DNA from: an uncultured Clostridia bacterium
GTDB taxonomy: Bacteria; Bacillota; Clostridia; Oscillospirales; Oscillospiraceae
DNA: 7,217 nucleotides
Direction: 5' to 3'
Assembly: GCA_946060825.1 (NCBI GenBank)
Contig: CAMGPO010000061.1
Location: forward strand, 1 to 7,217
Positions 5,232-7,217 of this stretch are shown in pieces. A program made the position numbers and the translations under genes. A model generated the notes under the pieces. The model did no database searches, was not told where the DNA came from, and saw only the letters and a list, made by a program, of their open reading frames with translations. How positions within the stretch are numbered: position 1 is the stretch's first letter; every line of letters starts with the position of its first letter.

Positions 5232-6692
5232 ATGATCGGTTTGCAGATGCAGCCGGTCAGACAAATCATGAGTAATGAAGTAAAGACTCCGCGCGCCTCC
5301 ACTGAACAGACTTATTATCACGGAAAACAGGCAGTTGCGAGAAAATTCGCCTTTGCCTCCGGCGAGCTTGTCTACAACCTCCCCTGGATGCTGGTCAGTT
5401 CCTACCTGGCATTCTTTATGACTGACGTCGCCATGATCCCCGCCGCGGCCGTTTCCGTCCTGTTCCTGGTCTGCCGCATCTGGGACGCCATCAACGACCC
5501 CATGATCGGCTCCCTGGCCGACCGCACCAACACCAAGATGGCCCGCTACCGTCCCTCGATGCTGGCCGGCGCCATTGGCCTGCTTCCCCTGGTCATCGTC
5601 CTGTTCTGGGCCCATCCGAATTGGAGCGTTGGCGCCCGGACGGCCTATGGCTGCATCGTCTACTTCCTCACGGTCGTTGCCGCAACCTCCTGGAACATCC
5701 CCTTCTCCGCACTCAACGGCGTTATCTCTCCGTATCCGCAGGAGCGCGCTTCGTTCTCCAGCTACCGCATCTTCATTTCCTCTCTGGCTTGCTCCCTGGC
5801 CACTGCCATCTTCATCCCCCTGGTCACCAACTTCAGCGGCGCGGAAGGCAACACCGTCCGTGGCTACTCCCTGGCTGCCGTGGTGGTCTGCTGCATGGCC
5901 ATCCCCTTCGCGTTCACCAGCATCCTTGGCACCAAGGAAGTCATGAAGGCACCTCCCCAGCAGAAGTTCACCGCCAAGGAAATGATCAACTGCTTCACCA
6001 AGAACCCGCCCCTGCTCATCGTCAGCGCGGCCTTCCTGGTCTACGGCTTCCTGAACTACGGCAGAATGACCGTCGGTATGTATTACTTCACCTATGTCTG
6101 GGGTAATGCGAACCTGTTCACCATCTATGCCACCATCAACGGCATCGTCTGCGCCGTGGCGGCGTTCTTCAGCGCCCACCTGGTGAAACTCTGCCGCGGC
6201 AAGCGCGGCGCCCTGCTGGTCAGCTACGGCTTCAGCTTTGTCCTCAATCTGATCCTGTTCTTCCTTGGGCCCAACAACGCCTCCTCTACCCTGGTTCTGA
6301 TTCTCCTGTTCGCCACCGCCATTTTCAACGGCTTCTGCACCGCTCTGCTCTATGGCATGATCGGCGACACCGTCGAATACGGCCAGTGGAAGACCGGCGT
6401 CCGGGCCGACGGCCTCTGCTCCTCCGGCACCAGCCTGATGCTCAAGCTGGGCGGCGCCATCGCCCCCACCATGCTCGTGGCCCTGCTGGCCGCCAACGGC
6501 TATGTGGCCGGCGCAGCGCAGCAGACCTCCGGCGCTCTGACCACCATGAACGTGGTCATGAACCTGGTGCCCGCCATCCTGGCTGTCATCGGCTTCATCC
6601 TGTTCTGGTTCTATAAGCTCGACTCCAAGCTGCACGCCCAGGTCATCGAGGACCTGAAGGCCCGCGGCGAGTACAACATGGTTGAAGAATAA
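5232..6692 (+). CDS. GPH-family (MelB-like) sugar:cation symporter, MFS fold
   Basis: A 486-residue integral membrane protein with many hydrophobic segments, fitting the 12-helix GPH (glycoside-pentoside-hexuronide:cation) symporter family. The signature in helix II is RIWDAINDPMIGSLADRT (82-99). Its Asp85 and Asp89 match the cation-site aspartates Asp55 and Asp59 of MelB. The second family block starts at GDTVEYGQWKTGVRADG (378-394), followed by Lys405 in MLKLGGA, matching the MelB Lys377 region. Family members carry melibiose, xylosides, glucuronides and, in the YihO/YihP group, sulfoquinovose-related solutes. As last gene of the operon it is presumably the uptake system for the pathway's substrate. 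The length is normal and both termini look intact. Family is certain; solute and coupling ion are not determined. Confidence 0.94.
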   Translation: MIGLQMQPVRQIMSNEVKTPRASTEQTYYHGKQAVARKFAFASGELVYNLPWMLVSSYLAFFMTDVAMIPAAAVSVLFLVCRIWDAINDPMIGSLADRTNTKMARYRPSMLAGAIGLLPLVIVLFWAHPNWSVGARTAYGCIVYFLTVVAATSWNIPFSALNGVISPYPQERASFSSYRIFISSLACSLATAIFIPLVTNFSGAEGNTVRGYSLAAVVVCCMAIPFAFTSILGTKEVMKAPPQQKFTAKEMINCFTKNPPLLIVSAAFLVYGFLNYGRMTVGMYYFTYVWGNANLFTIYATINGIVCAVAAFFSAHLVKLCRGKRGALLVSYGFSFVLNLILFFLGPNNASSTLVLILLFATAIFNGFCTALLYGMIGDTVEYGQWKTGVRADGLCSSGTSLMLKLGGAIAPTMLVALLAANGYVAGAAQQTSGALTTMNVVMNLVPAILAVIGFILFWFYKLDSKLHAQVIEDLKARGEYNMVEE

Positions 6693-6708
6693 TCCACTCC
6701 CATCAAAA

Positions 6709-6745
6709 GGCGGAAGGGACCGAAAAAACCCTGATCCCTTCCGCC
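6709..6745 (+). other. Stem-loop just after the symporter gene
   Basis: A perfect 11-bp stem (6709-6719 with 6735-6745) has a 15-nt loop rich in A. Only a weak, interrupted T-run (ATTTCGTT) follows, so it is a poor terminator alone. It may act as the first of two tandem terminators or protect the mRNA 3' end after trimming. Confidence 0.65.
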
Positions 6746-6764
6746 CCCATTTCGTTCCAAAAAA

Positions 6765-6796
6765 GCCGGTCCCCTCGATGGGAACCGGCACTTTTT
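6765..6796. terminator. Bidirectional intrinsic terminator between convergent genes
   Basis: The stem pairs 6765-6770 with 6784-6789, then has one C/A mismatch and three more GC pairs (6772-6774 with 6780-6782) around a 5-nt loop. On the plus strand the tail is ACTTTTT (6790-6796). On the minus strand six T follow the stem (complement of 6759-6764). It can terminate both the sugar operon and the convergent rubrerythrin-like gene. Confidence 0.9.
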
Positions 6797-6814
6797 CATG
6801 TGTTTGGTTGTGGA

Positions 6815-7217
6815 TTACTTGAAGTACCGCTCCAGCAGACCCTTCAGGGCGCGGCCGTGGCGGGCCTCGTCGCGGGCCATTTCGTGGACGGTGTCATGGA
6901 TGGCGTCCAGGCCGTTCTTCTTGGCGCAGACGGCCAGATCGAACTTGCCCTGGGTGGCGCCGAATTCGCAGTCCACACGCCAGGCCAGGTTGTCCTTGGT
7001 GGTAGCCTTCATGTTGGGCTCCAGATCCTCGCCCAGAAGCTCGGCGAACTTGGAAGCATGCTCGGCCTCTTCATAGGCGGCTTTCTCCCAGTACAGGCCG
7101 ATCTCGGGATAGCCTTCGCGATGGGCGATGCGGGCCATGCACAGATACATGCCGACCTCGGAGCACTCGCCGTTGAAGTTGGCCATCAGCTGATCGAAGA
7201 TGTACTTCTTATCCTCT
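6815..7217 (-). CDS. Reverse-rubrerythrin-like (NADH peroxidase type) protein, 5' end missing
   Basis: The reading frame is open to the right edge of the window, so at least 133 residues of the C-terminal part are visible. The stretch from KKYIFDQL through [26 protein letters not shown] and DEARHGRAL is a ferritin-like four-helix domain with the Glu/His ligands of a di-iron centre. It closely resembles the C-terminal domain of clostridial reverse rubrerythrin, which reduces hydrogen peroxide with electrons from NADH via a rubredoxin partner and protects anaerobes from oxygen. In that group a rubredoxin-like CxxC domain precedes this one; it would lie beyond the window. The Met at 7186 is probably internal, because the residues upstream (about [10 protein letters not shown]) continue the family pattern. 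It is convergent with the operon and not obviously part of its pathway. Confidence 0.88.
   Translation of the reverse strand, partial: EDKKYIFDQLMANFNGECSEVGMYLCMARIAHREGYPEIGLYWEKAAYEEAEHASKFAELLGEDLEPNMKATTKDNLAWRVDCEFGATQGKFDLAVCAKKNGLDAIHDTVHEMARDEARHGRALKGLLERYFK

Noticed and set aside
4032..6791. A 919-codon open frame on the minus strand across the zinc dehydrogenase and symporter genes
   Set aside because: Its translation is low-complexity (rich in G, A, H, Q, D) with no recognisable domain. It spans two well-supported plus-strand genes, their spacer and the terminator stem-loops. It is a by-product of third-position GC bias on the coding strand.

Overview
The window looks like chromosomal DNA from a moderately high-GC, anaerobic, Gram-positive Clostridia-type bacterium (an Oscillospiraceae or Flavonifractor-like gut organism is my best guess). 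The basis is purine-rich Shine-Dalgarno (SD) sequences before most genes, a split transketolase, the style of the LysR and GPH-type proteins, and a reverse-rubrerythrin-like peroxide-detoxifying protein. The taxonomic placement is inference.

Layout: a bidirectional terminator (6-43) closes a LysR-family regulator gene on the minus strand (53-1012). An AT-rich divergent intergenic region (1013-1311) follows. It holds a near-consensus promoter for the regulator, a candidate promoter for the catabolic operon, and several dyads that could be operators. Five plus-strand genes then run co-directionally: an SDR dehydrogenase (1312-2157), transketolase N-terminal subunit (2178-3065), transketolase C-terminal subunit (3069-4043), a zinc-dependent polyol-type dehydrogenase (4113-5165) and a GPH-family sugar:cation symporter (5232-6692). 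A perfect 12-bp hairpin without a T-tract separates the transketolase pair from the zinc dehydrogenase. The operon ends in two stem-loops; the second is a bidirectional terminator shared with a convergent reverse-rubrerythrin-like gene (6815-7217, cut by the right edge).

How the genes could work together (inference): the symporter imports a sugar, polyol or sugar derivative. The two NAD(H)-type dehydrogenases interconvert alcohol and keto forms, and the two-subunit transketolase moves a two-carbon ketol unit from the resulting ketose to an aldehyde acceptor. The LysR protein probably senses the substrate or an intermediate. No kinase, isomerase or glycosidase is in the window, so the pathway may use non-phosphorylated or otherwise modified substrates, or missing steps may be encoded elsewhere.

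The most interesting point is in the transketolase C subunit. By eye, its substrate loop has lost the conserved Glu-Asp before the Gly-(Pro/Ala)-Thr-His motif, leaving a single Tyr. The position usually occupied by a substrate-phosphate-binding Arg also appears not to be Arg. Both suggest an unusual acceptor. I saw no mobile element, CRISPR array, tRNA or rRNA.
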